Positions 24,646 through 32,987 are shown, counted from the first letter of the stretch. The stretch is DNA of 43,876 nt from Virgisporangium ochraceum (GCF_016863655.1 NZ_BOPH01000008.1:1-43876), one strand, 5' to 3'. A program made the numbers and translations. Notes: generated from the sequence alone by a model not told the origin.

Positions 24646-25334
24646 GACCGGGCACTCCCTTGCAAGTCGTTGCTGTTCTTCGAACCGTTCACGAACCGGA
24701 TGAGCCGGGCCGGGTTGCCGGCCCAGACCTCACCGGCGGGCACATCACGCAGCAGCACCGAGCCCATCCCGACGATCGAGCGGGCACCGATCCGCAGCGA
24801 CTCCCGGATCAGCGCGCCGGTGCCCAGGTACGCCGCCTCACCGACCACCACGCCGCCGGACACCCGCACCCCGGACGCGATCGTGACGAAGTCACCGACC
24901 ACATCGTCATGGGTGAGGACCACCTGAGGCATGACGGCGACGTGCGCCCCCACGGTGATGTCGGCGGTGAGCACGGTCTGCGCCAGCAGCACGCTGCCCG
25001 GGCCGACCGCGCAGCCGGCGCCGACCGAGGCCGACGGGTGCACGATCGTGGCGTACCGGTCGGCGGCCAGGCCGAGCCGGCCGGTGACGAGCCCGCGCAC
25101 CCCGGGGTTGCGGGGATTCGCGATGCACACGATCACGGCCGCGTCGGGATGGTCGGCGACCGCGCCGAGCGGACCGAGCACCGGCGCCCCCGACACCATG
25201 GTGCCGTGGAGCGCCGGGTCGTCGTCGAGGAAACCCTTGAGCGTCCACTGTGGATCGACCGAGTTGATCGCCGCCACCGCCGACGCGGTCTCCCGCGCCA
25301 GCCCGCCGGCGCCGGCGATCAGCAGGTCACGCAC
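24642..25334 (-). CDS. NeuD/PglD-like sugar O/N-acetyltransferase
   Basis: 230 residues. An N-terminal Rossmann-like half (MRDLLIAGAGGLARETASAV) is followed by a left-handed beta-helix (HPSASVGAGCAVGPGSVLLAQTVLTADITVGAHV) with the catalytic-type His in VLTHDDVVGD and a closing AGNPARLIR. This is the NeuD/PglD layout. It acetylates an amino sugar, commonly the product of an adjacent aminotransferase. It lies between two DegT genes, overlapping both (8 nt upstream, 4 nt downstream). Confidence 0.85.
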   Translation of the reverse strand: MRDLLIAGAGGLARETASAVAAINSVDPQWTLKGFLDDDPALHGTMVSGAPVLGPLGAVADHPDAAVIVCIANPRNPGVRGLVTGRLGLAADRYATIVHPSASVGAGCAVGPGSVLLAQTVLTADITVGAHVAVMPQVVLTHDDVVGDFVTIASGVRVSGGVVVGEAAYLGTGALIRESLRIGARSIVGMGSVLLRDVPAGEVWAGNPARLIRFVNGSKNSNDLQGSARS

Positions 25335-26481
25335 CGTTGAGACCCCGCAGGACGTCGACGATGTACTGCTGGTCGTCCTCGGTGACCGCGTGGTGCAGCG
25401 GCAGGATCAGCGAGTCGCGGGTGAGGCGCTCGGTGTTCCTGAGGTCCGCGTAGGGGTGGCCCTCGTACGCCGGCTCCAGGTGGGCCGCCATGATGCCGCG
25501 GCGGGCCGACACGCCCTTCGCGGCGAGAGCGGCGAGAGCCTCGTCGCGCGTGGCGCCGAACTCGGGATCGAGCAGCACCCAGAACGACTGGTAGTTCGTG
25601 GTGCCGTAGGCCGGGTCACGCACCGCGCGCGTTCCCGGCACGTCGGCGAGCAGCTCGTGGTACCGGGCCGCCAGCTCGCGCCGCTGCGCGATGATGCCGT
25701 CGAGGCGGTCGAGCTGCACCAGGCCGATCGCGGCCTGGATGTCGGTCATCCGGTAGTTGTAGCCGGTCTCCAGGTACGCCTCGAGGATCGGCTGAGCGCT
25801 CCTGTGCCGGTCGGCCGCCGACACGTTCATGCCGTGCTCGCGCAGCCGCTTCAGGCGCGTGGTCCACTCCGGGTCGTCGACGGTGACCATGCCGCCCTCG
25901 CCCGTCGTGACGAGCTTGCGCGGGTGGAACGACCACGCGGCGATGGTGGCGCCGGCACCGACCGGCCTGCCGTCCACAGTGGACCCCGCGGCGCAGGCGG
26001 CGTCCTCCACCAGCGCGACGCCCCACTCGGCGGCCGCGGCCCGCAGCGGCATGAGGTCGAGCGGCACGCCGCCCTGGTGCACCGCGATCACCGCGCGGGT
26101 GCGTGACGTACGCACCGCGTCGAGCGTCTCGACGGTGACGTTGCCGGTGTCCAGGTCGACGTCGGCGAACACCGGTGTGGCACCGACGTAGCGCACCGCG
26201 TTGGCCGTCGCGATGAACGAGAAAGACGGGACGATCACCTCGTCGCCGGGGCCGACCCCCACCGCGAGCATCGCCAGGTGCAGGCCGGTGGTGCACGAGC
26301 TCACGGCGACGCCGTGCCCGGCACCGACCCGGGCCGCGAACGCCTCCTCGAACTGCGCGACCCGTGGGCCCTGCGCCACCCAGCCGGAGCGCACCGCCTC
26401 GGCGGCCGCCTGCGCCTCCTCCTCGCCGAGCAGCGGGATCATCACCGCGATCTTCCGCTGCGGCACCGCTTCGAGCGTCAT
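25327..26481 (-). CDS. DegT/DnrJ/EryC1/StrS-family sugar aminotransferase (second)
   Basis: 384 residues from the ATG at 26481, which overlaps the epimerase stop (ATGA). Motifs: GSGWVAQGPRVAQFE-like N-terminus, SSCTTGLHLAMLAVGVGPGDEVIVPSFSF split over two strands, VEDAACAAGS, and the PLP lysine in SFHPRKLVTTGEGG (Lys189). This subtype resembles PseC/ArnB/PglE enzymes that aminate C4 of UDP-4-keto sugars. It fits with the following PglD-like acetyltransferase as an amination and acetylation pair. Exact substrate not determined. Confidence 0.87.
   Translation of the reverse strand: MTLEAVPQRKIAVMIPLLGEEEAQAAAEAVRSGWVAQGPRVAQFEEAFAARVGAGHGVAVSSCTTGLHLAMLAVGVGPGDEVIVPSFSFIATANAVRYVGATPVFADVDLDTGNVTVETLDAVRTSRTRAVIAVHQGGVPLDLMPLRAAAAEWGVALVEDAACAAGSTVDGRPVGAGATIAAWSFHPRKLVTTGEGGMVTVDDPEWTTRLKRLREHGMNVSAADRHRSAQPILEAYLETGYNYRMTDIQAAIGLVQLDRLDGIIAQRRELAARYHELLADVPGTRAVRDPAYGTTNYQSFWVLLDPEFGATRDEALAALAAKGVSARRGIMAAHLEPAYEGHPYADLRNTERLTRDSLILPLHHAVTEDDQQYIVDVLRGLNGA
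25972..25984. repeat. GTCCANNNTGGAC palindrome (CAG centre)
   Basis: Exact copy of the recurrent palindrome inside the second aminotransferase gene, encoding STVD. A one-mismatch copy (GTCCACTGTGGAT) lies at 25243-25255 in the neighbouring acetyltransferase. Confidence 0.7.
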
Positions 26482-27461
26482 CCGGTACGAACCTCCGCCT
26501 TGTTGGCCCGCCACCACTCGACCAGCCCTTCGAGGCCCTGGTGCAGGTCGAGGTCGGCCTTCCAGCCCAGCTTCGCGTGGGCGTGCGACACGTCGGCGAG
26601 CCGGCGCGTGACCGAGTTGACCGAGCGCGCCGGCCCGTACTCCGGACGCAGGTCGCTCTTCATGACCTTCAGGAGCGCGTCGGCGAGGTCGTTGAGGCTG
26701 GTCTCGACCGCCGACGCGATGTTGAACACGTCGTCGGTCACCGGTGCCTCGGCGGCCAGGATGTTCGCGCGCGCGATGTCGGCCACGTGGACGAAGTCCA
26801 TCGTCTGCATGCCGTCGCCGAGGATCAGCGGCGCCGTGCCGGCCTCGATGCGCTCCATCCAGCGGATGAGCACCTCGGTGTACAGGCCGTGGATGTCCAT
26901 GCGGGGTCCGTACACGTTGAAGTAGCGCAGGGCGACGTAGTCGAGGCCCTTCATCGCGTGGAAGCTGCGCAGTGTGCCCTCGTTGAACGCCTTGGCCGCG
27001 CCGTAGAAGGTGTCGTTGTTGTACGGGTGGTGCCGCTCGGTGGTCGGGAACTGTTCGGCCAGCCCGTACACCGACGCCGACGACGACGCGACGACCTTCT
27101 TCACCCCCGCCGCGGCGGCGGCCTCGACCACGTTGAACGTGCCGTCGACGAGCACCTCGTTGGCCAGCCGGGGCTCCTCGGCGCACTGCGTGATGCGGAT
27201 CGCGGCGAGGTGGAACACGAGGTCCTTGCCCTCGGTCAGCTGGCGCACCAGGTCGGCGTCGCGGATGTCGCCCTCGACCAGGCACACCGCCTCACTGCGC
27301 CGCGCACCGTCCAGATTGGACAGTCGGCCGCGCACGAGGTTGTCGAGAACGACCACCTCGGCGGCGCCCCCCTCGACCAGCAGGTCGACGACGTGCGAGC
27401 CGATCGTGCCCGCTCCGCCGGTCACCAATGCCTTTGCGCCCTTGATGGGTACGGCCGTCAC
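26478..27461 (-). CDS. NAD-dependent epimerase/dehydratase (extended SDR)
   Basis: 327 residues from the GTG at 27461, with GGGAG just upstream; the longer open frame is out of register with any family N-terminus. Rossmann motif TGGAGTIGSHV (glycines 15-21), HLAAIR near 75, and the catalytic YxxxK as Tyr153-Lys157 (FYGAAKAFNE). RYFNVYGPRM supports a UDP-sugar 4-epimerase-like enzyme. It likely reshapes the sugar nucleotide before or after amination. It begins three bases after the oxidoreductase stop and is coupled to the second aminotransferase. Confidence 0.87.
   Translation of the reverse strand: MTAVPIKGAKALVTGGAGTIGSHVVDLLVEGGAAEVVVLDNLVRGRLSNLDGARRSEAVCLVEGDIRDADLVRQLTEGKDLVFHLAAIRITQCAEEPRLANEVLVDGTFNVVEAAAAAGVKKVVASSSASVYGLAEQFPTTERHHPYNNDTFYGAAKAFNEGTLRSFHAMKGLDYVALRYFNVYGPRMDIHGLYTEVLIRWMERIEAGTAPLILGDGMQTMDFVHVADIARANILAAEAPVTDDVFNIASAVETSLNDLADALLKVMKSDLRPEYGPARSVNSVTRRLADVSHAHAKLGWKADLDLHQGLEGLVEWWRANKAEVRTG
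27309..27321. repeat. GTCCANNNTGGAC palindrome (GAT centre)
   Basis: Exact copy of the recurrent palindrome inside the epimerase gene, encoding SNLD. Confidence 0.7.
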
Positions 27462-27463
27462 GT

Positions 27464-28567
27464 CTACTCCCCTACCTCGAGCGCGACGGTGGAACCGCCG
27501 TTGGCCAGACTGTGCGACGCGGCCTGCAGGATCTCCAGGACGCGCAGGCCGGAACGCCCGTCGGTGAGCGCCGGCGTACCGGTGCGGATCGCCCGCGCGA
27601 ACTCGTCGACCATCGTGCGCAGCGCCTCGCGCTCGGGAATCGCCGGCGCCACCATGTCGCCGGACCGGTACGACACCAGGATGTCGCGCCGCTCCTCGGT
27701 GGCGAGCTCCTCCGGCGTCGCGACGTCGACGCCACGGTCGTAGACCGCGATGCGCTGCGACGGGTTCAGGTCGTCCCACACCAGCGTGCGCTTCGACCCG
27801 CCGACGATCGTGGTGCGCACCTTCACCGGCGACAGCCAGTTGACGTGCACGTGCGCGATCGCGCCGGTGTTGAGCTGCAGGGTGATGTAGGCCACGCAGG
27901 ACTGGCCGGCACCGATCGGGTCGGCGCCGTGCGCGCTCACCGCGACCGGGTGCACGCCGGGGGGCAGCACCGAGTCCAGAATGGACAGATCGTGCGGCGC
28001 GAGGTCCCACATCACGTCGACGTCCTTCTGCACCAGCCCGAGGTTGATGCGCACCGAGTCGATGTAGTGGACGTCACCGAGGTCGCCGCCGTGCAGCATC
28101 TCGCGGATGCGCGTGACGGCCGGGGTGTAGCAGTACGTGTGGTCGCACATGAGCGTCAGCCCGCGGTCGTCGGCCTCCGCGATGAGCGCCCGACCTTCCT
28201 CGACCGTCGCGGCGAGGGGCTTCTCCACCAGCACGTGCTTCCCCGCGCGGAGCGCGGCGGTGGCGAGCGGGGCGTGCGTGCCGGCCGGAGTGGCGAGCGC
28301 CACCGCGTGGATCTCGGGGTTGGCGAGCACGGTGGCGAAGTCGTCGGTCGCCTGCACGGTGGAGTACCGGCCCAGCAACCGCTCCGCGCGGGCCAGGTCG
28401 AGGTCGCACAGCGCGCGCAGGTGGAACGTCGGTGAACCCTGGAAGTTCCGCACCAGGTTCGGCCCCCAGTAGCCGGCACCGATCACGGCGACACCAATGG
28501 GTTCGTCTGCTCCAGGACGGCCTTGAGTGGCCGCGGCGGCAGGTGGGGTCACAGGTCCTCGCTTCAT
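27464..28567 (-). CDS. Gfo/Idh/MocA-family sugar-nucleotide oxidoreductase
   Basis: 367 residues from the ATG at 28567. NAD-binding GVAVIGAGYWGPNLVRNF (glycine motif 30-35) and the family motif HVLVEKPLA near 113-121. WlbA/WbpB members oxidise C3 of a UDP-N-acetylhexosaminuronate to give the 3-keto substrate of a DegT aminotransferase; the aminotransferase downstream and the WbpD-like acetyltransferase divergent to it support this role. The N-terminal 22 residues are Ala/Pro-rich and variable, so a GTG at codon 6 is possible. First gene of the minus-strand sugar operon. Confidence 0.87.
   Translation of the reverse strand: MKRGPVTPPAAAATQGRPGADEPIGVAVIGAGYWGPNLVRNFQGSPTFHLRALCDLDLARAERLLGRYSTVQATDDFATVLANPEIHAVALATPAGTHAPLATAALRAGKHVLVEKPLAATVEEGRALIAEADDRGLTLMCDHTYCYTPAVTRIREMLHGGDLGDVHYIDSVRINLGLVQKDVDVMWDLAPHDLSILDSVLPPGVHPVAVSAHGADPIGAGQSCVAYITLQLNTGAIAHVHVNWLSPVKVRTTIVGGSKRTLVWDDLNPSQRIAVYDRGVDVATPEELATEERRDILVSYRSGDMVAPAIPEREALRTMVDEFARAIRTGTPALTDGRSGLRVLEILQAASHSLANGGSTVALEVGE
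27974..27986. repeat. GTCCANNNTGGAC palindrome (GAA centre)
   Basis: Exact copy of the recurrent palindrome inside the oxidoreductase gene, encoding SILD. Confidence 0.7.
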
Positions 28568-28769
28568 GTCGACGCAGGGGCAGCGTCGGGCTCTCGGGAC
28601 ATCCTTGCGGTGGTCGTGAGGATTCCTCGGACGCACGACCGCAGGCGAAAACCTACCGTTCCAGGCACCACCTGGACAGTCGGCTGACCGACCGACGCGG
28701 GTGGGGCGAACGAACCGAATCCGGCAATGCCAACGGCCGCCCCATCGGTGATTCCGTACAGTCAACCGG
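28568..28769. promoter_or_regulatory. Divergent intergenic region between oxidoreductase and N-acetyltransferase
   Basis: About 200 bp between two divergent sugar genes that probably act in one pathway, so it should contain both promoters. No clear -10/-35 pair, operator or hairpin was identified by eye. Confidence 0.35.
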
Positions 28770-29372
28770 GTGGAACCGGATGACAGGGAGTACTTTTCCG
28801 CGCCGGGCGCGGAGGTCGAGAACGGTGCGGTCGTCGGTGCGGGAACGAAGATCTGGGGACTCGCGAGCGTGCGCGCCGGCGCCGTCGTCGGCTCCAACTG
28901 CATCCTGGGACGCGGGTGCTATGTCGGTCCCGGCGCCCGGATCGGCGACAATGTGAAGATCCAGACCTACGCATTGGTGTTCGAACCCGCCCAGGTGGGT
29001 GACGGTGTGTTCATCGGTCCGCACGTCGTGCTGACCAATGACCTCAACCCCCGCGCGGTGACTCCCGATGGACGGCTGAAGACCAACGACGACTGGGACA
29101 TGGTCTCGGTGACCATCGAGGAGGGCGCCGCGATCGGGGCGCGTGCGGTGTGTGTGGCACCCGTGACGATCGGCCGGTGGGCGCTCGTCGCCGCCGGCGC
29201 GGTGGTCACCGCCGACGTGCCCGCCTTCGCGCTGATGGCCGGTGTGCCCGCCCGCCGGATCGGGTGGGTCGGCCGGTCCGGGAAGAAACTCGTCAAGAAA
29301 GACAACAGGTACGTGTGCCCCGAAACCGGCGCCGAGTATGTCGAGACCGACGGCGCATTGTCCGAAACCTGA
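28770..29372 (+). CDS. WbpD/WlbB-like UDP-amino-sugar N-acetyltransferase
   Basis: 200 residues, GTG start. Almost entirely left-handed beta-helix: hexapeptide repeats from AEVENGAVVGAGTKIWG through VTIEEGAAIGARAVCVAPVTIGRWALV to ALMAGVPARRIGWVG, with the conserved VVLTNDLNPRA loop of WbpD-type enzymes. The C-terminal YVCPETGAEY tail is also typical of this subfamily. It N-acetylates the 3-amino group made by the oxidoreductase/aminotransferase pair, giving a 2,3-diacetamido sugar. It is divergent from that operon. The required UDP-sugar 6-dehydrogenase is not in the window. Confidence 0.85.
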   Translation: MEPDDREYFSAPGAEVENGAVVGAGTKIWGLASVRAGAVVGSNCILGRGCYVGPGARIGDNVKIQTYALVFEPAQVGDGVFIGPHVVLTNDLNPRAVTPDGRLKTNDDWDMVSVTIEEGAAIGARAVCVAPVTIGRWALVAAGAVVTADVPAFALMAGVPARRIGWVGRSGKKLVKKDNRYVCPETGAEYVETDGALSET

Positions 29373-29442
29373 CCTGGCGTGCCGCGTTCATGTTGACTGA
29401 TCGGATGACCATGACCACCGCCCGTACCGTTACGGTTTGACC

Positions 29443-30099
29443 GTGCCCGTGCGATCCCTTCGAAACCGGCTGGTCGACGGCCCCGACTCCTGGGGTGCCA
29501 AACGCCGCAGCCGCCGGTGGACCTGGTTGACCGAGACGTTCCCCGAGCTGCCCGACATGACGGTTCTCGACCTCGGTGGCCGGGTCGACACGTGGGAACG
29601 TGCCCCGGTGCGCGCCGCGCACGTCCACGTGGTCAACCTGGAGCCGACACCCGACGACCTGCCGCCGTGGGCGGAGGCCGACCACGGCGACGCCTGCGCG
29701 CTCCCCGAGGACATCAGGCGCCGGCGGTACGACCTCGTGTTCTCGAACTCGGTGATCGAACACGTCGGCGGTCACGAGCGGCGGCTCCGGTTCGCCGAGA
29801 CCATCCATGCGATGGCGCCGGCGCACTGGGTCCAGACGCCCTACCGCTACTTTCCGGTGGAGCCGCACTGGGTCGCACCCGGCCTGCAGTACCTGCCGGT
29901 GAAGGCGCGCAGTTCGATCGCGCACTGGTGGCCGCTGCAGCACACGAAGGCCACCGACCGCGCGGAGACGTTGCAGGCGGTGCTCTGGACCGAACTGCTC
30001 GACAAGACCCAGATGCGGCACTACTTCCCGCGCTCGGTCATCCGCTCGGAGCGGGTCGCCGGCGTCCCGAAGTCGCTCATCGCGGTCAAGAAGAACTGA
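29443..30099 (+). CDS. Class I SAM-dependent methyltransferase
   Basis: 218 residues from the GTG at 29443; a TTG at 29437 and a GTG at 29449 are alternatives and none has a good ribosome-binding site. SAM-binding motif I reads VLDLGGRVDTW, followed by HVVNLEP and YDLVFSNSVIEHV, as in the Methyltransf_11 group. The C-terminal half is less conserved. It probably methylates a sugar or lipid precursor of the glycan pathway; the acceptor is unknown. It lies 70 bp after the N-acetyltransferase on the same strand and ends at a strong terminator. Confidence 0.75.
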   Translation: MPVRSLRNRLVDGPDSWGAKRRSRRWTWLTETFPELPDMTVLDLGGRVDTWERAPVRAAHVHVVNLEPTPDDLPPWAEADHGDACALPEDIRRRRYDLVFSNSVIEHVGGHERRLRFAETIHAMAPAHWVQTPYRYFPVEPHWVAPGLQYLPVKARSSIAHWWPLQHTKATDRAETLQAVLWTELLDKTQMRHYFPRSVIRSERVAGVPKSLIAVKKN

Positions 30100-30104
30100 C
30101 GCCG

Positions 30105-30136
30105 AAGCGGCGGTGGGCGCCCGCCCACCGCCGCTT
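30105..30136. terminator. Hairpin terminator between convergent genes
   Basis: A perfect 15-bp stem (30105-30119 with 30122-30136) and a CC loop, followed on the plus strand by TCTCTCT. It sits five bases after the methyltransferase stop and 15 bases before the end of the convergent HAAS gene. Confidence 0.85.
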
Positions 30137-30150
30137 TCTCTCTACTGCCT

Positions 30151-31107
30151 CTACGTGCCCGGGACCGGGGTGGGCAGGCCGCGCCGCGCCCGCTCCGCCT
30201 TCACCGCCACCTCGCCGATGTCGTACAGCGCGCCGAGGACGGCGACGATGAGGCAGACCCTGGTGAGCCAGTCGAGCGGATCGGCCGTGCCCCAGTCGAG
30301 CCCCTCGATGAACACCGGGTTGAAGAAGCTCTCCGTGGCCAGCAGCCAGATCACCGGTCCCCAGAACAGCACCGCCAGCGCGGCGTTGACGGCGGTGACC
30401 GCGTGCGACCAGGCCCCGCGGCGGAACACCCAGACCGCATAGACGCATTCCAGCACGAGCACCGCGATGAGGTACGGCCACCAGAACGACCAGTTGTCGG
30501 GGTCGAGCACCGGCTCGGCGGTGAACGTGAACTGCTGCAGCACCAGCGCGACGACCAGCAGCACCGGCCAGACGATGCTCGCCGCCAGCTCCATGGGACT
30601 CAGCACGCCCGCCTCGTACTTCGGGAGGCTGGCCGGCGTCCAGGCCTCGCCGAGGTCGCGGCGGGCGACGCCGGTGCGCTCCAGCACGGCGAACACCGCC
30701 GTGGTCCAGAAGCACATGTGCACCGCGGTCTGGATCGCCACGACGACGCCGGTGCCGATCGCCGCGCCGAACGTCCCGTCGTCGAGGATCCTGACGACCA
30801 CCACCACCGCGACGACGATCGGCAGCACCACCGACAGCAGCAGCACCAGCAGCCGGCGCCACACCGGGAACAGGTCGGGACCGATGAGCACCGATCTCCG
30901 GTCGGCGTAGCGGTCGGCGAGCAGGTCGGGGTCGCCGAGCTCGAGCAGCGCCTGCTCGATCGCCGCGTCGCGCGTCTCCCCGTTGTCGACCCGCGCCTCG
31001 ACGGCGTCGTCGATGGAGGCGCGGAGCTCGCGGTCGATGTCGGCGCGCTGCTGCTCGGGGACCCGGCGCAGCGCGGTCAGGACGTAACGGTCGATGAGGC
31101 TGTTCAC
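30151..31107 (-). CDS. HAAS-domain membrane protein
   Basis: 318 residues from the GTG at 31107, overlapping the PadR stop (GTGA). The first 75 residues form the HAAS/permease-prefix domain (LIDRYVLTALRRVPEQQRADIDRELRASI, then ALLELGDPDLLADRY). About six to seven hydrophobic helices follow. Proteins with this domain are usually encoded next to PadR regulators, as here, and are thought to be membrane sensing or stress proteins. Specific function unknown. Confidence 0.8.
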   Translation of the reverse strand: MNSLIDRYVLTALRRVPEQQRADIDRELRASIDDAVEARVDNGETRDAAIEQALLELGDPDLLADRYADRRSVLIGPDLFPVWRRLLVLLLSVVLPIVVAVVVVVRILDDGTFGAAIGTGVVVAIQTAVHMCFWTTAVFAVLERTGVARRDLGEAWTPASLPKYEAGVLSPMELAASIVWPVLLVVALVLQQFTFTAEPVLDPDNWSFWWPYLIAVLVLECVYAVWVFRRGAWSHAVTAVNAALAVLFWGPVIWLLATESFFNPVFIEGLDWGTADPLDWLTRVCLIVAVLGALYDIGEVAVKAERARRGLPTPVPGT

Positions 31108-31457
31108 TGGGTGCTCCCGGGGGTGTCTGGGGTGTCGAGATCGGTGACGGCGCGGTCGAGGCGGGTCCACTCGGTGCGCAGAGCGGCCGCGATCGAGTCG
31201 CCGTACTCGGTGGTGCGGTAGAACTTGCGCGGCCGGGCCTCGTCGGTGTTCCACGAGCTGGTCAGCAGCCCCTGCGCCTCGAGGCGCCGCAGCAGCGGGT
31301 AGAGGGTGTTCGCCTCCACCTCGAATCCGGCCTCGCTCAACGTCTCCAGCAGCGAGTACCCGTAGCCCGGCGCACGCAGGACCGTGAGGCTGGCGACGAC
31401 CACGGTGCCCCGCCGAAGCTCCTGGAGATGACTGGCCAGTGTCCCGTCCGTTGTCAT
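31104..31457 (-). CDS. PadR-family transcriptional regulator
   Basis: 117 residues. The winged helix-turn-helix is clear: RRGTVVVASLTVLRAPGYGYSLLETL, then FEVEANTLYPLLRRLEAQGLLTSSW and RKFYRTTEYG. The ATG at 31457 gives the usual family length. It probably represses its own operon with the HAAS membrane protein; a near-perfect inverted repeat lies 13 bp upstream of its start. Confidence 0.88.
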   Translation of the reverse strand: MTTDGTLASHLQELRRGTVVVASLTVLRAPGYGYSLLETLSEAGFEVEANTLYPLLRRLEAQGLLTSSWNTDEARPRKFYRTTEYGDSIAAALRTEWTRLDRAVTDLDTPDTPGSTQ

Positions 31458-31470
31458 GCCAGCAACGATA

Positions 31471-31485
31471 GTGTGTCTCACACAC
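31471..31485. promoter_or_regulatory. Candidate PadR operator
   Basis: The perfect inverted repeat GTGTGT-CTC-ACACAC lies 13-28 bp before the PadR ATG. PadR proteins commonly autoregulate through dyads in this position. It stands out from the GC-rich surroundings. Confidence 0.5.
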
Positions 31486-31680
31486 CATTGCAAGCCACAC
31501 TCCATAGCGCGGCAGACAACAAAGTGCCCCGGCCTTCGCCGGCAGCTGTCGATCTTTCACCCGAGTCCCGGCCGGGCTTCGCATGCGGCCGGCGGCCGGG
31601 CAAGCCGACATTCTGGCGCAGCCGAACCCACGGCCACTGTCCGTCACCAGAACCCGCTCGATGGGCCTGCGTCTACCGCC

Positions 31681-31745
31681 TTGATCGCTGTCCGAGGAAC
31701 GAACGTGAAGTCACGCTGCAGTTTTGTTCCTCGAACAGCGATCAA
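31681..31745. repeat. Hairpin repeat element, copy 1
   Basis: Twenty-bp inverted arms (31681-31700 and 31726-31745) differ at one position and flank a 25-nt loop that contains its own smaller dyad (CGTGA-AG-TCACG at 31704-31715). The core GAGGAACGAACGTGAAG, the CTGCAGTT segment and the right arm recur near 43771-43825. It lies about 250 bp downstream of the pirin gene, in non-coding sequence. It is not a classical terminator, because of the large loop and no T tract. Confidence 0.7.
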
Positions 31746-31995
31746 CAGACGCCCGCGGCTCCGCGAAGACAGGACATTCGCCACGCGCAGTGACACCACA
31801 TCCGCGGGCGAACCAACGACTCAGGACCCGGGCCTCGCCGCGCGGCGCCCTGCCCCGCCCACCCCACCACGAACCGCCGCGAACCGTCGCGCCGTACACC
31901 GCCTCCGCCCGCCGCGCATCGCACCGCCACCGCCGCATCCCGGCGCCGCCCCGCGCGCACCACCCCGCGCCGCGCGAGAGAAGGCGCAGAACGAA

Positions 31996-32928
31996 CTACA
32001 GGAGAGTGCCGAACCGGTCGCGGGCCTTCAGCCGCACCGTGGGCAGTTCGGGGGCAGGCAGCGGATCCCCCGCATACCCCCTCACCGTGCCGAAGCGCCC
32101 GCCAACCTCGCGCCTCGACCGTTCCCAGTCGGCACGGGCTTCGGCGATCTCCTCGTGGGTGCGGCCGACGAAGTTCCACCACATCACCAACGGCTCGTCG
32201 AACGGCTCGCCGCCCAGCAGGAACAGCCGGGCACCGCCTTCGCTGCGCACGACCAGCGAGGACCGGCCGCGGTCGAGGTACAGCAGGGAACCCGGCTTCA
32301 GGTCGTCGCCGAGGATGTCGGCGGCTCCGGCCATCGAGACCGCTCCGTACTCGAACGCGGGATCCAGGGGCAGCCGCACCGAGGCGCCCGGATCGAGCAC
32401 GATCTCGGCACCGAGCAGTGGCGAGAACGCCACCGCCGGGGAGTCGAGGCCGGCCAGGGAACCCACCACCACCGTCACCGTGGCACCGCCATCAGTGAAA
32501 ACGGGCATCGTCGGATAGTGGTCGAAGCGGGCCGGCCCGTGCCGGGCGTCGTCGGGGAGGGCGACCCACAGCTGGAGGCCGTGCATCACGGGCGGGTGCG
32601 GGGCGGGCGACTCCTCCGAGTGGGAGATGCCGTGCCCCGACGTCATCACGTTGAGCTGGCCGGGCGTGATGGTCTGCAGGCTGCCGACGCTGTCGCGGTG
32701 CAGGATCTCACCCTCGGCCAGCCAGCTCACGGTCTGCAGACCGGTGTGCGGATGCGGCGGGACCTGCATGCCCGGGCCGGCCGACACGTCGTCGGGCCCG
32801 AAGTGGTCGACGAAGCACCACGCTCCGACCATGCGGCGGGGCCGCTGCGGCAACAGGCGACGCACCACGGTGTACCGCCCCAGCGGCACGTCGTGTCCGG
32901 GCAGGAGCACCGAGGTTGGCCCAGTCAT
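31996..32928 (-). CDS. Pirin family protein
   Basis: 310 residues. A bicupin of the pirin family: metal ligands His59, His61, His103 and Glu105 are visible in VPPHPHTGLQTVSWL and GHGISHSEE, together with the family motif VMHGLQLWVALP. Bacterial pirins have been reported as quercetin dioxygenases or as partners of metabolic enzymes and stress regulators. The ATG start at 32928 follows from the family N-terminus. It is probably monocistronic. Confidence 0.88.
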   Translation of the reverse strand: MTGPTSVLLPGHDVPLGRYTVVRRLLPQRPRRMVGAWCFVDHFGPDDVSAGPGMQVPPHPHTGLQTVSWLAEGEILHRDSVGSLQTITPGQLNVMTSGHGISHSEESPAPHPPVMHGLQLWVALPDDARHGPARFDHYPTMPVFTDGGATVTVVVGSLAGLDSPAVAFSPLLGAEIVLDPGASVRLPLDPAFEYGAVSMAGAADILGDDLKPGSLLYLDRGRSSLVVRSEGGARLFLLGGEPFDEPLVMWWNFVGRTHEEIAEARADWERSRREVGGRFGTVRGYAGDPLPAPELPTVRLKARDRFGTLL

Positions 32929-32946
32929 ACCCAGACTGTAAAAGAA

Positions 32947-32976
32947 GTGGGCGCTCACCAGCAGGTGAGCGCCCAC
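32947..32976 (-). terminator. Hairpin terminator after the small conserved gene
   Basis: Perfect 13-bp stem (32947-32959 with 32964-32976) and a four-base loop, followed on the minus strand by TTCTTTTA. It lies just downstream of the 89-residue gene and upstream of pirin. Confidence 0.85.
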
Positions 32977-32987
32977 GGTAGACGGGG

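Larger units (their letters stand above)
31458..31995. other. 538-bp gene-free stretch
   Basis: This gap lies between the PadR start and the pirin stop. It holds the candidate PadR operator and the long hairpin repeat at 31681-31745. The rest is very GC-rich, with Pro/Arg/Ala-coding open frames on both strands that have no plausible start or product. Confidence 0.5.

Noticed and set aside
31681..31745. Ordinary rho-independent terminator for pirin
   Set aside because: It lies 250 bp from the stop, has a 25-nt structured loop and no T tract, and recurs elsewhere.
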